Positions 20,788 through 29,486 of a stretch of 64,000 nucleotides of DNA are shown here, one piece after another (position 1 is the first letter of the stretch; every line of letters starts with the position of its first letter). Below the pieces are notes generated by a model. That model searched no databases, was not told where the DNA came from, and saw only the letters and a program-made list of their open reading frames with translations. The translations under genes and the position numbers were made by a program. Source of the stretch: an uncultured Chthoniobacter sp. (lineage in GTDB: Bacteria; Verrucomicrobiota; Verrucomicrobiia; Chthoniobacterales; Chthoniobacteraceae); NCBI GenBank assembly GCA_903874975.1, contig CAIQUL010000323.1, positions 1 to 64,000 of the forward strand, given 5' to 3'.

Positions 20788-20809
20788 GTGCGTTCGCACA
20801 ATTTGTGCG
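20788..20809. promoter_or_regulatory. Candidate operator palindrome between divergent genes
   Basis: The sequence gtgcgttcgcacaatttgtgcg contains a perfect 7+1+7 palindrome (cgcacaa-t-ttgtgcg, 20795-20809) overlapping a second one (gtgcg-tt-cgcac, 20788-20799). It lies 48-69 nt upstream of the P-type ATPase ATG and 60-81 nt upstream of the dehydrogenase GTG. That position suits a metal-responsive repressor or activator. No regulator gene is adjacent. Confidence 0.45.
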
Positions 20810-20868
20810 TCGCCTTGGGCAACCGGCGTGTGGTTCCTTCGCGAATCGCAGTCGAGCATCTTTGCGCC

Positions 20869-21906
20869 GTGATTATTTACTTTGTCGAAACGGAACCCGG
20901 GGATGAGGAGATCTACGCCCGCGGCCTGCCGGGGCACGACGTGCGCTTTGTCCCGTCGCTCGCCGAGGTCGGCGACGACGCGGAAATCCTCGCGCCGTTC
21001 ATCGGCGGGAAAGTCACCGGCGAATTTCTCACCGCGCATCCGCGGCTCCGCTTCATCGCCACGCGCTCCACGGCCACCGATCACCTCGACCTGCCCGCGT
21101 GCCGGGAACGCGGCGTGACCGTCGCGCACGTCCCGTTTCACGCCGAGACGACCGTCGCCGAGCACACCTTTGCGCTGCTGCTCGCGCTTTCCCGCCGGCT
21201 GCGGGAAGTCATGCTCGCGCCGAAAGGCGGGCGCTTTTCCTACGAGGCCACGCGGGGCTTCGAACTGGCAGGCAAGACCCTCGGGATCATCGGCATGGGG
21301 CACATCGGCCAGCGCGTGGCCCGGCTCGCGCAGGCTTTTGAAATGCACGTCCTCGCGCACGATGTGGAGCAACCGGCGGAAGTCGCCGCGGCCCTCGGCT
21401 TCACCTTCGTCCCGCTCGACGAACTCCTCGCCCACGCCGAGATCATCTCCCTGCACGCGCCGCTCACGCCCGGCACCTACCACCTCCTGAACCGCGACAC
21501 CCTCGCGAAATGCCAGCCCGGCGTGCTCATCATCAACACTGCCCGCGGCTCCCTCATCGACACCGCCGCGCTGCGCGAGGCGCTCGATTCCGGGCAGGTC
21601 GGCGGCGCCGGACTCGACGTGCTGGAAGACGAGCGCCTCATGCGCGCCCCCGCCGCGAAAATCATCGCCGCCGACATCGTCGCGCACCTCCGTTCCGACG
21701 CCCTCGCCGGCGAGGCACGCGACGCCGACCGCGTGCGCCAACTCGAAGACCTCATGCTCGGCGACGCCATCCTCGCGCGGTCCAACGTGGTCTGCACCCC
21801 GCACGTCGCCTTCAACAGCCTCGAAGCCGTCGAGCGCCTCCAGCAGATGACCGTGGAAAACATCGCCGCCTTCGCCGCCGGACGGCGTCCGCACCTGGTG
21901 GGCTAG
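20869..21906 (+). CDS. D-isomer-specific 2-hydroxyacid dehydrogenase
   Basis: This 345-residue protein has an NAD-binding Rossmann motif 'LGIIGMGHIGQRVARLA' and the catalytic region 'NTARGSLIDTAALREAL'. 'GGAGLDVLEDE' and 'NVVCTPHVAFNSLEA' with the catalytic His complete the D-lactate dehydrogenase (LdhA)-like pattern. It would reduce a 2-keto acid such as pyruvate with NADH, though the substrate is not fixed by the sequence. GTG at 20869 ('VIIYFVETEPGDEE') is chosen over the track ATG at 20752, because upstream residues are unlike the family and overlap the divergent promoter region. Confidence 0.9.
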   Translation: MIIYFVETEPGDEEIYARGLPGHDVRFVPSLAEVGDDAEILAPFIGGKVTGEFLTAHPRLRFIATRSTATDHLDLPACRERGVTVAHVPFHAETTVAEHTFALLLALSRRLREVMLAPKGGRFSYEATRGFELAGKTLGIIGMGHIGQRVARLAQAFEMHVLAHDVEQPAEVAAALGFTFVPLDELLAHAEIISLHAPLTPGTYHLLNRDTLAKCQPGVLIINTARGSLIDTAALREALDSGQVGGAGLDVLEDERLMRAPAAKIIAADIVAHLRSDALAGEARDADRVRQLEDLMLGDAILARSNVVCTPHVAFNSLEAVERLQQMTVENIAAFAAGRRPHLVG

Positions 21907-22052
21907 CGCGGGAATCGCGCCCGCCCGCCGCCCGCCCGCCCGCCGTCTTTCGCGAAAAAATTCGCCGGGAGATTCCGGTCGCGCGAGGGGCGTCATGACC
22001 GTCGTGCCGGCCCGATCTCGACGCCGGACCGATCTTTGCTCATCATCCTCCC

Positions 22053-23567
22053 GTGCCCGACTTCACCGGAAAACGCATCCTCATCTTCATCGTCGCCTAC
22101 AACGCCGAGAAGACGATCAACAGCGTGCTCGACCGCATTCCGCCCGAACTGCGGACGCGCAACGTCGAGGTGCTCATCATCGACGACTCGTCGAAGGACG
22201 CGACCTTTCAGACCGGGCTGAAGCGCGAGGATGCGACGAGCGATTTCAAGGTCACGATCCTTCGCAATCCCGAGAACCAGGGCTACGGAGGCAACCAAAA
22301 ACTCGGCTACCGCTACGCGATTGATCACGGCTTCGATGTCGTCGCGCTGCTCCACGGCGACGGCCAGTACGCGCCGGAAAAACTCCCCGCGCTGCTGGCA
22401 CCTTTTTTTCAGGACGACGCCGACGCCGTCTTCGGCTCGCGGATGATCCACAAACAGGACGCGCTGCAAGGCGGGATGCCGCTCTACAAATGGGTCGGCA
22501 ACCAGGTGCTCACAAAGTTTCAAAATGCGCTCCTCGGCACGCAGCTCAGCGAATTCCACAGCGGATACCGGCTCTACGCGACGAAAGCGCTGAAGCGCAT
22601 CCCGTTCGAGCGCAACTCGAACGATTTCCATTTCGACACGGACATCATCGTGCAACTCCACTTCGCGGGCATCAACATCCGCGAGATTCCGATCCCCACT
22701 TTTTACGGCGACGAAATCTGCCATGTGAACGGGCTGAAATACGCGTGGGACATTTTCAAGACGATGCTCCGCGCGAAGTTTCACGAGATGAACCTGCTCT
22801 TCGATCGCAAGTTCGATGTCGGGCAGGTCGAGCTGACCTACGACCTCAAGATGGGCTTCGCGTCTTCGCACACCTACGCCATCGCAGCGACGCAGCCCGG
22901 CGCGCGCGTCCTCGACATCGGCTGCGGGCAGGGCTACGTGGCCGAGCATCTGGCGGAAAAGGCCGCCCATGTCACCGGTGTGGATCAGTACATCCGGGGA
23001 AAATCGGACAACCCGAAGATCGAATTCAAGCACTGGGACATGGACGGCCAGGAGTTCCCGATCAACGTCTCGGACTACGATCAGGTCTTCATGCTCGACG
23101 TCATCGAACACCTCAAGGACCCCGAGGTTTTCATGGAAAAGCTGCGCAGCGCCGCGGCCAACAAGCGCCCCGAGATCGTGCTCACCACGGCGAATATCGG
23201 CTTCGCCGTGACGCGCCTCATGCTCCTGCTCGGCTACTTCAACTACGGCCGCAAAGGCATCCTCGACCGCACCCACACGCGGCTCTTCACGTTCAACTCG
23301 ATGCGCGAGCTGTTCGCCCAGACCGGCTACAAAGTGCTCGAAGTCCGCGGCATCCCCGCGCCCTTCCCGAAGGCCGTGGGCAACAACGCGCTCGGCCGCC
23401 TGCTCGTTTCGATCAACCGGCTCCTCATCGGCCTCAGTAAAGGACTTTTCAGCTACCAGATTTTCATCCGCGCCCGCGCCCTGCCCACGGTTCCGACTCT
23501 GCTCACGCAGACCATCGAGCGCAGCGCGGAGCTGCGGAAAGCGCTGGCCGGAAACACACCGGGGTAG
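22053..23567 (+). CDS. Glycosyltransferase family 2 fused to SAM-dependent methyltransferase
   Basis: This 504-residue protein joins two enzymes. Residues 1 to about 240 are a GT2 domain like dolichol-phosphate mannosyltransferases ('ILIFIVAYNAEKTINSVLDRI', 'VLIIDDSSKDAT', 'ALLHGDGQYAPEKL'). From about 280, a class I methyltransferase follows ('VLDIGCGQGYVAEHLAEKA', 'FMLDVIEHLKDPEVF'). The start is GTG at 22053. Such a fusion suggests a polyprenyl-phosphate sugar or lipid-linked glycan that is also methylated. The acceptor is unknown. The next gene runs on the opposite strand, so no operon partner helps. Confidence 0.85.
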   Translation: MPDFTGKRILIFIVAYNAEKTINSVLDRIPPELRTRNVEVLIIDDSSKDATFQTGLKREDATSDFKVTILRNPENQGYGGNQKLGYRYAIDHGFDVVALLHGDGQYAPEKLPALLAPFFQDDADAVFGSRMIHKQDALQGGMPLYKWVGNQVLTKFQNALLGTQLSEFHSGYRLYATKALKRIPFERNSNDFHFDTDIIVQLHFAGINIREIPIPTFYGDEICHVNGLKYAWDIFKTMLRAKFHEMNLLFDRKFDVGQVELTYDLKMGFASSHTYAIAATQPGARVLDIGCGQGYVAEHLAEKAAHVTGVDQYIRGKSDNPKIEFKHWDMDGQEFPINVSDYDQVFMLDVIEHLKDPEVFMEKLRSAAANKRPEIVLTTANIGFAVTRLMLLLGYFNYGRKGILDRTHTRLFTFNSMRELFAQTGYKVLEVRGIPAPFPKAVGNNALGRLLVSINRLLIGLSKGLFSYQIFIRARALPTVPTLLTQTIERSAELRKALAGNTPG

Positions 23568-23600
23568 GGCCGGCAAGCGCGGAGCGCGAAAAAACTGCCG

Positions 23601-23647
23601 TCCTCCTGAGCGGAGCGGAGGCTTTGCGCAGCGCAGTCGAAGGACCT
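23601..23647. repeat. Dispersed repeat, 'cctgagcgg...gaaggacct' family
   Basis: 'tcctcctgagcggagcggagg...gcgcagtcgaaggacct' matches copies near 26754, 26902 (inverted), 49309 and 49403 (inverted), and a partial copy near 3596. Confidence 0.7.
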
Positions 23648-23715
23648 TTCACTCCCGGCGGGAGCGAAGGCGGTGGTTGGCGGTGAAATGCCGAAGGCCG
23701 GCTTCACCGCCCGAT

Positions 23716-24960
23716 TTACGCACGGTCTTCGGGCTCGGGTTGGCCGCGGTAGCTGAAGGCGAAAAGCGCGAAGACCGCCACCATCACCAGCGTGAGTCCG
23801 AGCCAGAAGCGCGGCCACGCCGTCACGCCCGCCACGGTGTTCGCGCTCTTCCACCAGCCATTGCCGAGGAAACCCGCGAGGCTGCCGAACCCGCCGAGCA
23901 TCACGCCGAGCAACGCCTGCGCGCGCGCCCGCAGGCGGGCCGGCACGCGCTGTTCCAGATAGATCTGCGCGGTGATGAAATAGAGCGTGAAGGCGAACCC
24001 GTGCAGCGCGACGCCGACGAGCAGCCATGTCCGGTCATTCAGCGCGCAGAGCGCGTAACGCAAAATGCCAAACCCGATCCCGGCGAGGAATACCCACTTC
24101 AACCGCACTCGCGCCGACAACGCGCCCAGCCCGAACATCGCCACCAGCTCCGTGATCTGGCCGAGCGACATCGCCGCTGCCGCGTGCCCCACGCCGAGGT
24201 CGCGCAGTTGCATCGGTGCATACGGGTAAAACGCCGCCATCGGGATGGTGAAAAGCGCCGCCGTGAGGAAGACCACGCGGTGATCGCGATGCGCGAAAAG
24301 TTCCAGCGCCTCCAGGCCGAAAACATCGCGCCAAGTCCGGCGCAGCTTTTTCTCCAGAGGCGGTACCTCCGGCAGCAGCAGCGTGGACGCCGCGCTCACC
24401 AGCCACGTCGCCGCCGCGGCGTAACCGCACCGCACCGACGTATCCGCCACCAGCACCCAGCTCACCAGCCCGCCCGCCGCCATCCACCCGAGCGAACCCC
24501 ACGCCCGCACCGGCCCGAATTCCCGCGCCGGGTCGCGCAGCCGCGCCATGACGATCGCCGTCGTCAGCCCGAAGATCGGCGCCGCGCTCACCGAATGCAC
24601 CTGCAGCGCCGCCAGCACCCAACGCGCCGGCCAGTGCTGCCCGATGCCGTAAAACGTCAGCGCCAGAAATCCCGCCGTCAGCACCGCCAGCCAGCGCACC
24701 AGCCGCGTCGGCGAGATGCGTTGATCCGCCAGCGCGCCAAAGATCATCGGCGAGACGAACGCCGACACCCCGCTGCACGCGTAGGCCAGCGGCACGACCG
24801 CCTCGTAGCCGTGCGCCTTGAGCACATTGCCCAGCGGCACATTCCACATCCCGATCGCCGCCGCGTTCAGGAAAAATAGCGCCGCCAACTCGGCGTGCTC
24901 AAAACGTCGCCGTTGGATTTGCACGCGCGGAGCAAAGCCGTACCGGCAAGTCAAACGCAA
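23716..24960 (-). CDS. MFS transporter, nucleoside/proton-symporter-like
   Basis: This 414-residue protein has about twelve hydrophobic segments, for example 'LAALFFLNAAAIGMW', 'FVSPMIFGALADQR' and 'LVGVALHGFAFTLYFITAQIYLEQ'. The loop 'GALADQRISPTRLVRW' after helix 2 and the helix 8-9 features resemble the NupG/PPP branch of the major facilitator superfamily. The substrate is not determined. The first dozen residues ('MRLTCRYGFAPR') do not look family-like, and GTG at 24924 may be the true start. It stands alone, convergent with the glycosyltransferase fusion. Confidence 0.8.
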   Translation of the reverse strand: MRLTCRYGFAPRVQIQRRRFEHAELAALFFLNAAAIGMWNVPLGNVLKAHGYEAVVPLAYACSGVSAFVSPMIFGALADQRISPTRLVRWLAVLTAGFLALTFYGIGQHWPARWVLAALQVHSVSAAPIFGLTTAIVMARLRDPAREFGPVRAWGSLGWMAAGGLVSWVLVADTSVRCGYAAAATWLVSAASTLLLPEVPPLEKKLRRTWRDVFGLEALELFAHRDHRVVFLTAALFTIPMAAFYPYAPMQLRDLGVGHAAAAMSLGQITELVAMFGLGALSARVRLKWVFLAGIGFGILRYALCALNDRTWLLVGVALHGFAFTLYFITAQIYLEQRVPARLRARAQALLGVMLGGFGSLAGFLGNGWWKSANTVAGVTAWPRFWLGLTLVMVAVFALFAFSYRGQPEPEDRA

Positions 24961-25036
24961 GCGACTCGCGGCTCAGACGGAGCGGTCCGGGTCGAGTCGA
25001 AGACGCGGCCGCACCGCCGGCTCGGAACTTCACTGC

Positions 25037-25426
25037 TCACACCCATAAGCGGGAGACGCCGTAATCGTCCCACGCCTCGTCGGGGGTCACCGCGTGGAGA
25101 CCGAGACGCATCGCCTGGACGATGAGCAACCGGTCGAAAGGGTCGCCATGATGCCGCGGTAGCATCTCGACGCGTCCGATGTCCTCCCACGTCACCGGCA
25201 GCACCTCGATGCCATTGGACATCAGCGCGAGCCGCAGACCGGGCTCCACACGGTAGCCGATGGAGAGTTTGCCGATGGCCGCTTTGATCGCGATTTCCCA
25301 AGCTGAAGCGATGCTCACGAAGCACTGGTGATCCGCGCTCTGGATGGTCGCTTTGATCGAGGCCGGCAGACGCTTCGAGTCCTCCAGAAAAAGGAGGACC
25401 GCACTTGTATCCAACAGCAAATCCAT
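25037..25426 (-). CDS. PIN-domain toxin, VapC family
   Basis: This 129-residue protein is a PIN-domain ribonuclease with acidic residues in 'LLLDTSAVLLFLED', 'SAWEIAIKAAIGKL', and 'HHGDPFDRLLIVQAM'. These form the metal-binding site of VapC-type toxins, which cut tRNA or rRNA. Its ATG overlaps the antitoxin stop by one base (TGATG), so the two are translated together. Confidence 0.88.
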   Translation of the reverse strand: MDLLLDTSAVLLFLEDSKRLPASIKATIQSADHQCFVSIASAWEIAIKAAIGKLSIGYRVEPGLRLALMSNGIEVLPVTWEDIGRVEMLPRHHGDPFDRLLIVQAMRLGLHAVTPDEAWDDYGVSRLWV

Positions 25427-25734
25427 CAGCGTTTGCGCTTCACGGATTTCTTGGGAAGCGCTTCCGCGACGCGGGCAGTTTCTTCCTGCGCTGTCTCCAT
25501 GTACTCCGCGAATTCGGGCAGCGGCGCGTCAAAATCTTCCGCCATGTAGAAGTTGGGCGACTTCAGCGAACCCGCGCGTGGGCGGGGACGCTCGGCGGCG
25601 AGGCCACGCAGCTCCGCGACCGCTTTCCCATGGCGGGTGATCGTGATCACGGCCCCGCCTTCCACCTCGCGAAGCAGCGTCGAGAGCTGCGTCTTGGCTT
25701 CATAAAGTGAGACCGAGTTCTTCACACCCTCCAT
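25426..25734 (-). CDS. Phd/YefM-family antitoxin
   Basis: This 102-residue protein shows the Phd/YefM N-terminal fold: 'VSLYEAKTQLSTLLREVEGGAVITITRHGKAVAEL'. The C-terminal half is acidic and then Lys/Arg-rich, the toxin-binding part. The longer track ORF (start 25989) is antisense to the aldolase gene, so ATG 25734 is used. It precedes the PIN toxin and overlaps it by one base. It is 27 nt downstream of the aldolase stop, so it could be transcribed with it. Confidence 0.85.
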   Translation of the reverse strand: MEGVKNSVSLYEAKTQLSTLLREVEGGAVITITRHGKAVAELRGLAAERPRPRAGSLKSPNFYMAEDFDAPLPEFAEYMETAQEETARVAEALPKKSVKRKR

Positions 25735-25763
25735 TTTGACCAGTTTGACCAAAACGGCAAACG

Positions 25764-26675
25764 CTATTTTTTCTTCGGGATTTTCGGACGGGCGGCGATG
25801 CCGTCGTGAATGATCTTGAGCACAGCTTTGCGCTCCGCGCCGGCGAGCGGGAGCCGCGGGGCGCGCGTCCATTCGGCGCCGAGGCCGCACTCCTGCACGG
25901 CGAGCTTGATGTACTGCACGAATTTCACATGCACATCGAGGTGCAGCAGCGGCGTGAACCAGCGGTAGATGGCGCGCGCCTTTTCCCACTCGCCGCGCTG
26001 CATCAGCTCCCAGAGGTACTGGTTCTCGGCGGGGAAGGCGATGCCGGTCCCGGCAACCCAGCCGTCGATGCCGAGGATGGCGCTTTCGAGCGCGAGGTTA
26101 TCCACGCCGGTGAAGATGGCGTAGCGGCCGCCGACGGCGTTGTGCAGGTCGGTGATGCGGCGCGTGTCGCCACTGGATTCCTTGAGCGCGACGAAATTCT
26201 TCACGTCGGCGAGCTGCGCGAACATCTCCGCGGTGATGTCGTTCCCGTAGCTGATCGGGTTGTTGTAAATCATGATCGGCAGGCCGGTGGCGCGCGCCAC
26301 CGAGCGGAAATGCGCCATCGTCTCGCGCGGGTCGGGCGTCTTGTAAATCATCGCGGGCATGAGCATGAAGCCGTCGAGCCCGAGGCGCTCGCCGTCGCGC
26401 ACGTAGCGGATGGCGGCGGCGGTGCTGGTCTCGGCCACGCCGCTGAGCACGGGCACGCGGCCCTTGATCACGCGCACGGCGAGTTCGATGACGAGGCGTT
26501 TTTCCTCCGGGTCGAGCTGCTGGTTCTCGCCCAGCGAGCCGAGCATGACCATGCCGGTCACGCCGGAACGGAGGAGGGCTTCGATGTGGCGGGCGGTCCC
26601 GTCGAGATCGAGGGAGCCGTCGCGGTTGAGTTGGGTGGTGATGGCGGGGAAGACTCCGCTCCAGTGAGGTTTCAT
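25764..26675 (-). CDS. Dihydrodipicolinate synthase (DapA)-family aldolase/lyase
   Basis: This 303-residue TIM-barrel enzyme of the DHDPS/NAL family has the Schiff-base Lys in 'VALKESSGD', the catalytic Tyr in 'MIYNNPISYG', and 'GVFPAITTQLNRDGSLD' at the N-terminus. The usual GTTGE motif reads 'GSLGENQQL', so the substrate may not be aspartate semialdehyde. Related enzymes act on N-acetylneuraminate, ketodeoxy-sugar acids or hydroxy-oxoglutarate. The ATG at 26675 is used, since the track extension to 26927 is repeat sequence. No lysine-pathway neighbour is present. Confidence 0.87.
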   Translation of the reverse strand: MKPHWSGVFPAITTQLNRDGSLDLDGTARHIEALLRSGVTGMVMLGSLGENQQLDPEEKRLVIELAVRVIKGRVPVLSGVAETSTAAAIRYVRDGERLGLDGFMLMPAMIYKTPDPRETMAHFRSVARATGLPIMIYNNPISYGNDITAEMFAQLADVKNFVALKESSGDTRRITDLHNAVGGRYAIFTGVDNLALESAILGIDGWVAGTGIAFPAENQYLWELMQRGEWEKARAIYRWFTPLLHLDVHVKFVQYIKLAVQECGLGAEWTRAPRLPLAGAERKAVLKIIHDGIAARPKIPKKK

Positions 26676-26996
26676 AAGGGCGGAAGGGATAGTGGGCGGC
26701 GGGGAATTTGTCGCGTGGGAATTTTGCGAAAGGCCGCGCCAGTGGAGAAAACCGTCATCCTGAGCGGAGTTCCCGGCGGGCGAAGGAGGGCGGGAACGGA
26801 GTCGAAGGACCTCTGACTTTTCGTGGCCGGAGGCGGGGGAGGGAAATGCGGAATGACGAGCGGTTGGTCGCTTGAGGGCGCGTTCATGGGCGGAAATAGT
26901 TGGAGGTCCTTCGACTGCGCTGCGCAAAGCCTCCGCTCCGCTCAGGATGACCGAGATTTTTCCACCCGCCTCGCCGCCCCTGCTGGACGCGAAGCG
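26676..26996. repeat. Intergenic region with an inverted pair of dispersed repeats
   Basis: No gene is seen. Two copies of the 'cctgagcgg...gaaggacct' repeat lie here in opposite orientation (26754-26814 and 26902-26952). They are about 90 nt apart and could pair in RNA. Confidence 0.65.
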
Positions 26997-28253
26997 CTAA
27001 AAAATCACCGGCCGTTTTGGCCGTCCTGCGGAGTCCGGGGTGACGAGGCGCAGGATGACAAAGACCAGCACCGCGCCGAGCGGCACGGTGGCGGGCAGCC
27101 AGACCAGCCAGCGACTGAATACGGCCATCGCGAGCATCACGTAGATGACCAGAGCCAGGAAGCCGACGATCACTGCGAGCCACTTTTTCTGCCGCGGGAC
27201 GCGGAAGCTCACCAGCATGAGCAGGGCGACCACGACGCCCTCGGCCCAGAGCGGGGCGCGCCGGATGAAGGACTCGTTCTGGATGGTGGCGATGGCAGCG
27301 GCGAAAAGCTCCCCACGCGAACCGGTGCGCCGCGCGGCGAGGGGCACGGTGCGCGCGTCGGCGTCGGTGCGCGCGAGAAGCACGATACCGCCTTTCATTT
27401 GGTCGAGCGGCACTTGCATCCGGGTGCCGGCGGCGGCTTGCTCGCTGGCGAGAATCAGCTCGTCGAAGGTGCACTCGTGGCGCGGCGCGCCAAAGTCCAC
27501 GCGCATCCGGCCAGTGACGTTGATCGGCACGCGCCGGTTTTTCCCAAGTTGGATGTGCGAGCCGAGTTCCACCGCGATCTCGTCGGGCGTGAGCTTCAGC
27601 CAGAGCATCACGGCCTGGAGGGCAAAGGCCGGCACCACCTGGCCGCGGTAGCGCAAGACCAGAGGCACGGAATTGGCGCGCTCATAGACCGGCGGGAGAT
27701 TCACGAAGCCGACGGTCGAGGACAGGCGGAAGTTTTCCGTGGCCTGCCGCTCGATCACCGTGAATTCCGGGATGCGGTCCACGGCTCCCCGCACCTGGCG
27801 CAGCGCCGGCACCTCCTGGAGCGCGGGGATGACGCTCTGGTCCTCGGGAAAGCCCAGTTCGGAGCCGAGTAGGTTTTTGGGCGCGCTCAGGATCAGGTCA
27901 CGCAGGATACTCTCGTACTGCGGCAACCGGCGCAGTTGCTCGTCGGAAAGGCCCAAGCGGTTCCAGTCCAGCACTTCATTAAGCGCGCAGACCTCGGGAT
28001 TGAAGGGGAGGACGGCCTGGTAAAACTTGGCAAATTCCAACGGCGTCCACGGCCAGGGCTGCGTGGCAAGGCTGGTGTCATCAATCGCCACGAGGGTGAC
28101 CGGCGCGGGCTGCGCGGCGCGCGGGCTGTGCATCGCGAGGAAGTCGGCGAAGGCATTGTCCCACGCCGCGAGCGGCTCCTGCCGCGACTCGTACATCAGG
28201 GCGAGACCAGCGAGGAGCACGAGGAACATGAACTGCGCTCCGGTGCGAAACAT
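26997..28253 (-). CDS. CHASE2-domain membrane protein without output domain
   Basis: This 418-residue protein starts with a membrane segment ('FRTGAQFMFLVLLAGLALMYES') and continues with a CHASE2-like extracytoplasmic region. Supporting motifs are 'VTLVAIDDTSLATQPWPWTPLEFAKFYQAV', 'VRGAVDRIPEF', 'NVTGRMRVDFGAP' and 'MKGGIVLLARTDAD'. Three C-terminal membrane helices follow ('EGVVVALLMLVSF' onwards). CHASE2 normally precedes a kinase or cyclase, but here the protein ends after the helices. The ATG at 28253 ('MFRTGAQF') is preferred over the track start at 28358, which runs into the SRP RNA. Confidence 0.82.
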   Translation of the reverse strand: MFRTGAQFMFLVLLAGLALMYESRQEPLAAWDNAFADFLAMHSPRAAQPAPVTLVAIDDTSLATQPWPWTPLEFAKFYQAVLPFNPEVCALNEVLDWNRLGLSDEQLRRLPQYESILRDLILSAPKNLLGSELGFPEDQSVIPALQEVPALRQVRGAVDRIPEFTVIERQATENFRLSSTVGFVNLPPVYERANSVPLVLRYRGQVVPAFALQAVMLWLKLTPDEIAVELGSHIQLGKNRRVPINVTGRMRVDFGAPRHECTFDELILASEQAAAGTRMQVPLDQMKGGIVLLARTDADARTVPLAARRTGSRGELFAAAIATIQNESFIRRAPLWAEGVVVALLMLVSFRVPRQKKWLAVIVGFLALVIYVMLAMAVFSRWLVWLPATVPLGAVLVFVILRLVTPDSAGRPKRPVIF

Positions 28254-28334
28254 GGCGCGCAATGAGCGGGATTTCCGGGGCGACTCCAAGCACAAAAAGC
28301 CCGGAGATTTCACCATTCCGCGGCACAAAAAAGC

Positions 28335-28440
28335 CGCCAGAGAGCTACGACAAAGCAAGTCGGACGACCGTTGCTGCCTTCCGGCCCTGGCGGGGTTGGT
28401 CTGCCTGCTATCCGTAGTCCCTGACGGGACCGGGACTATG
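28335..28440 (-). ncRNA. ffs: Signal recognition particle RNA (4.5S type)
   Basis: The minus strand carries 'ccccgccagggccggaaggcagcaacgg', of which the core 'ccagggccggaaggcagca' is the conserved SRP RNA domain IV apical hairpin with its GGAA loop and asymmetric bulge. Flanking arms pair: 'ctacgg' with 'cgtag', 'agca' with 'tgct', and 'ggcagacc' with 'ggtcgtcc'. That gives the single long hairpin of the small bacterial form. A T-run ('ctttttt') follows at 28325-28332 and may end transcription. The exact 5' and 3' ends are estimated. Confidence 0.88.
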
Positions 28441-28604
28441 CGGAGCCTCGCGCCGGAAACAAACGAATTTTCGGAAAACTCGGGGAAAGCGCTTGCGCTG
28501 CCAAAAAATCACAGCTTTAAGGAGCGCCGTTGATTTCGTGGCGCTCACGTTGCGTCGCGAACTTCCCCCGCCCTCAACTTTAACCCCGCCCAAACCAGTA
28601 TATT

Positions 28605-29468
28605 ATGGCCAAAATTCTTCTCGGCATCGCACTTGCTGCCTTGCTCGCCACCGCCACGCTCGCCTTTCTCGCGAAAGGGAACGCGGAAAAGCTGCAGTCG
28701 GTCCTGGCCACGACGAAGCAAGATCTCGCCACCACGAAAAACACACTGGCGCGGACCAAGGACGAACTGAAAACCCGGACAGAAGAACTCGCGGCCGCAA
28801 ATGTGAAGATCGAGGAGAAGGACAAGGAGATCGCCAACCTCAAAGGGCAGATGGATGCTTTGAACACGAAGATCGCGGAGGCGGCGACGGCCATGGAGGC
28901 GAAGACGGTGGCCATGGACACGCTGCAAAAGGAATTTGATGCCTACAAATTGCTCAAGGAGAAGGGCACATTGCCCGGTCAACCAGAAGGGGAGTCGCCC
29001 ATCGTCACCGCGCTCAAGGGCGACCTCACCAGAGCCCAAGCCGAGGTCGCGGAGTCCAAGGCGCTGGTCGATACACTCAACGCGAATAAGAAGGCCCTCG
29101 AAGACAAGATGCTCGTCCTCGAGCAATACAAGAAGCGGAAGGAGACGGAGCAAATGCGGATCGGCGTCAGCGGGCGCGTTCTCGCGATCAATGGGGGTTG
29201 GAATTTTGCGGTGATCAGTATCGGCGACAAACAAGGAGCCGCGATGAACAACACGATGCTCGTGGTGCGCGACGGCACCCCGATCGGGAAGGTCCGCATC
29301 ACGACCGTCGAGGCGAACACTTCCATCGCCGACATCCTGCCGGGAAGCCTGGCCCGAGGCGTGACCATCCAGCCGGGCGACAAAGTGATTTACGAAGGCC
29401 GCACCCCGGCCACCGGCATGGCACCCGCCGGACCGCGCGCCATCGCGCCCGGTCTGCTGGAGCGCTAG
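28605..29468 (+). CDS. Coiled-coil protein with C-terminal beta-barrel-like domain
   Basis: This 287-residue protein has an N-terminal signal anchor ('LLGIALAALLATATLAFLAKG'). A long heptad-rich coiled coil follows, about residues 25-185 (e.g. 'TKQDLATTKNTLARTKDELKTRTEEL'). A C-terminal domain comes next ('GRVLAINGGWNFAVISIGDKQGA', 'VRDGTPIGKVRITTVEAN', 'IQPGDKVIYEG'), similar in pattern to MreC- or FlgT-C-like domains. It is probably periplasmic and anchored in the inner membrane. The role is unknown; a structural or envelope function is inference. The small lipoprotein follows at 18 nt. Confidence 0.7.
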   Translation: MAKILLGIALAALLATATLAFLAKGNAEKLQSVLATTKQDLATTKNTLARTKDELKTRTEELAAANVKIEEKDKEIANLKGQMDALNTKIAEAATAMEAKTVAMDTLQKEFDAYKLLKEKGTLPGQPEGESPIVTALKGDLTRAQAEVAESKALVDTLNANKKALEDKMLVLEQYKKRKETEQMRIGVSGRVLAINGGWNFAVISIGDKQGAAMNNTMLVVRDGTPIGKVRITTVEANTSIADILPGSLARGVTIQPGDKVIYEGRTPATGMAPAGPRAIAPGLLER

Positions 29469-29486
29469 CGGTCACCTTCTTCGGAG

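Noticed and set aside
21907-21960. CRISPR-like or tandem 'cccgcccg' array
   Set aside because: Only a short GC-rich run of simple 4-nt repeats; no spacer structure.
28325-28345. Intrinsic terminator of the SRP RNA
   Set aside because: A T-run is present, but the only complement to the preceding 'ctggcgg' lies inside the SRP hairpin itself, so a separate terminator stem could not be shown.
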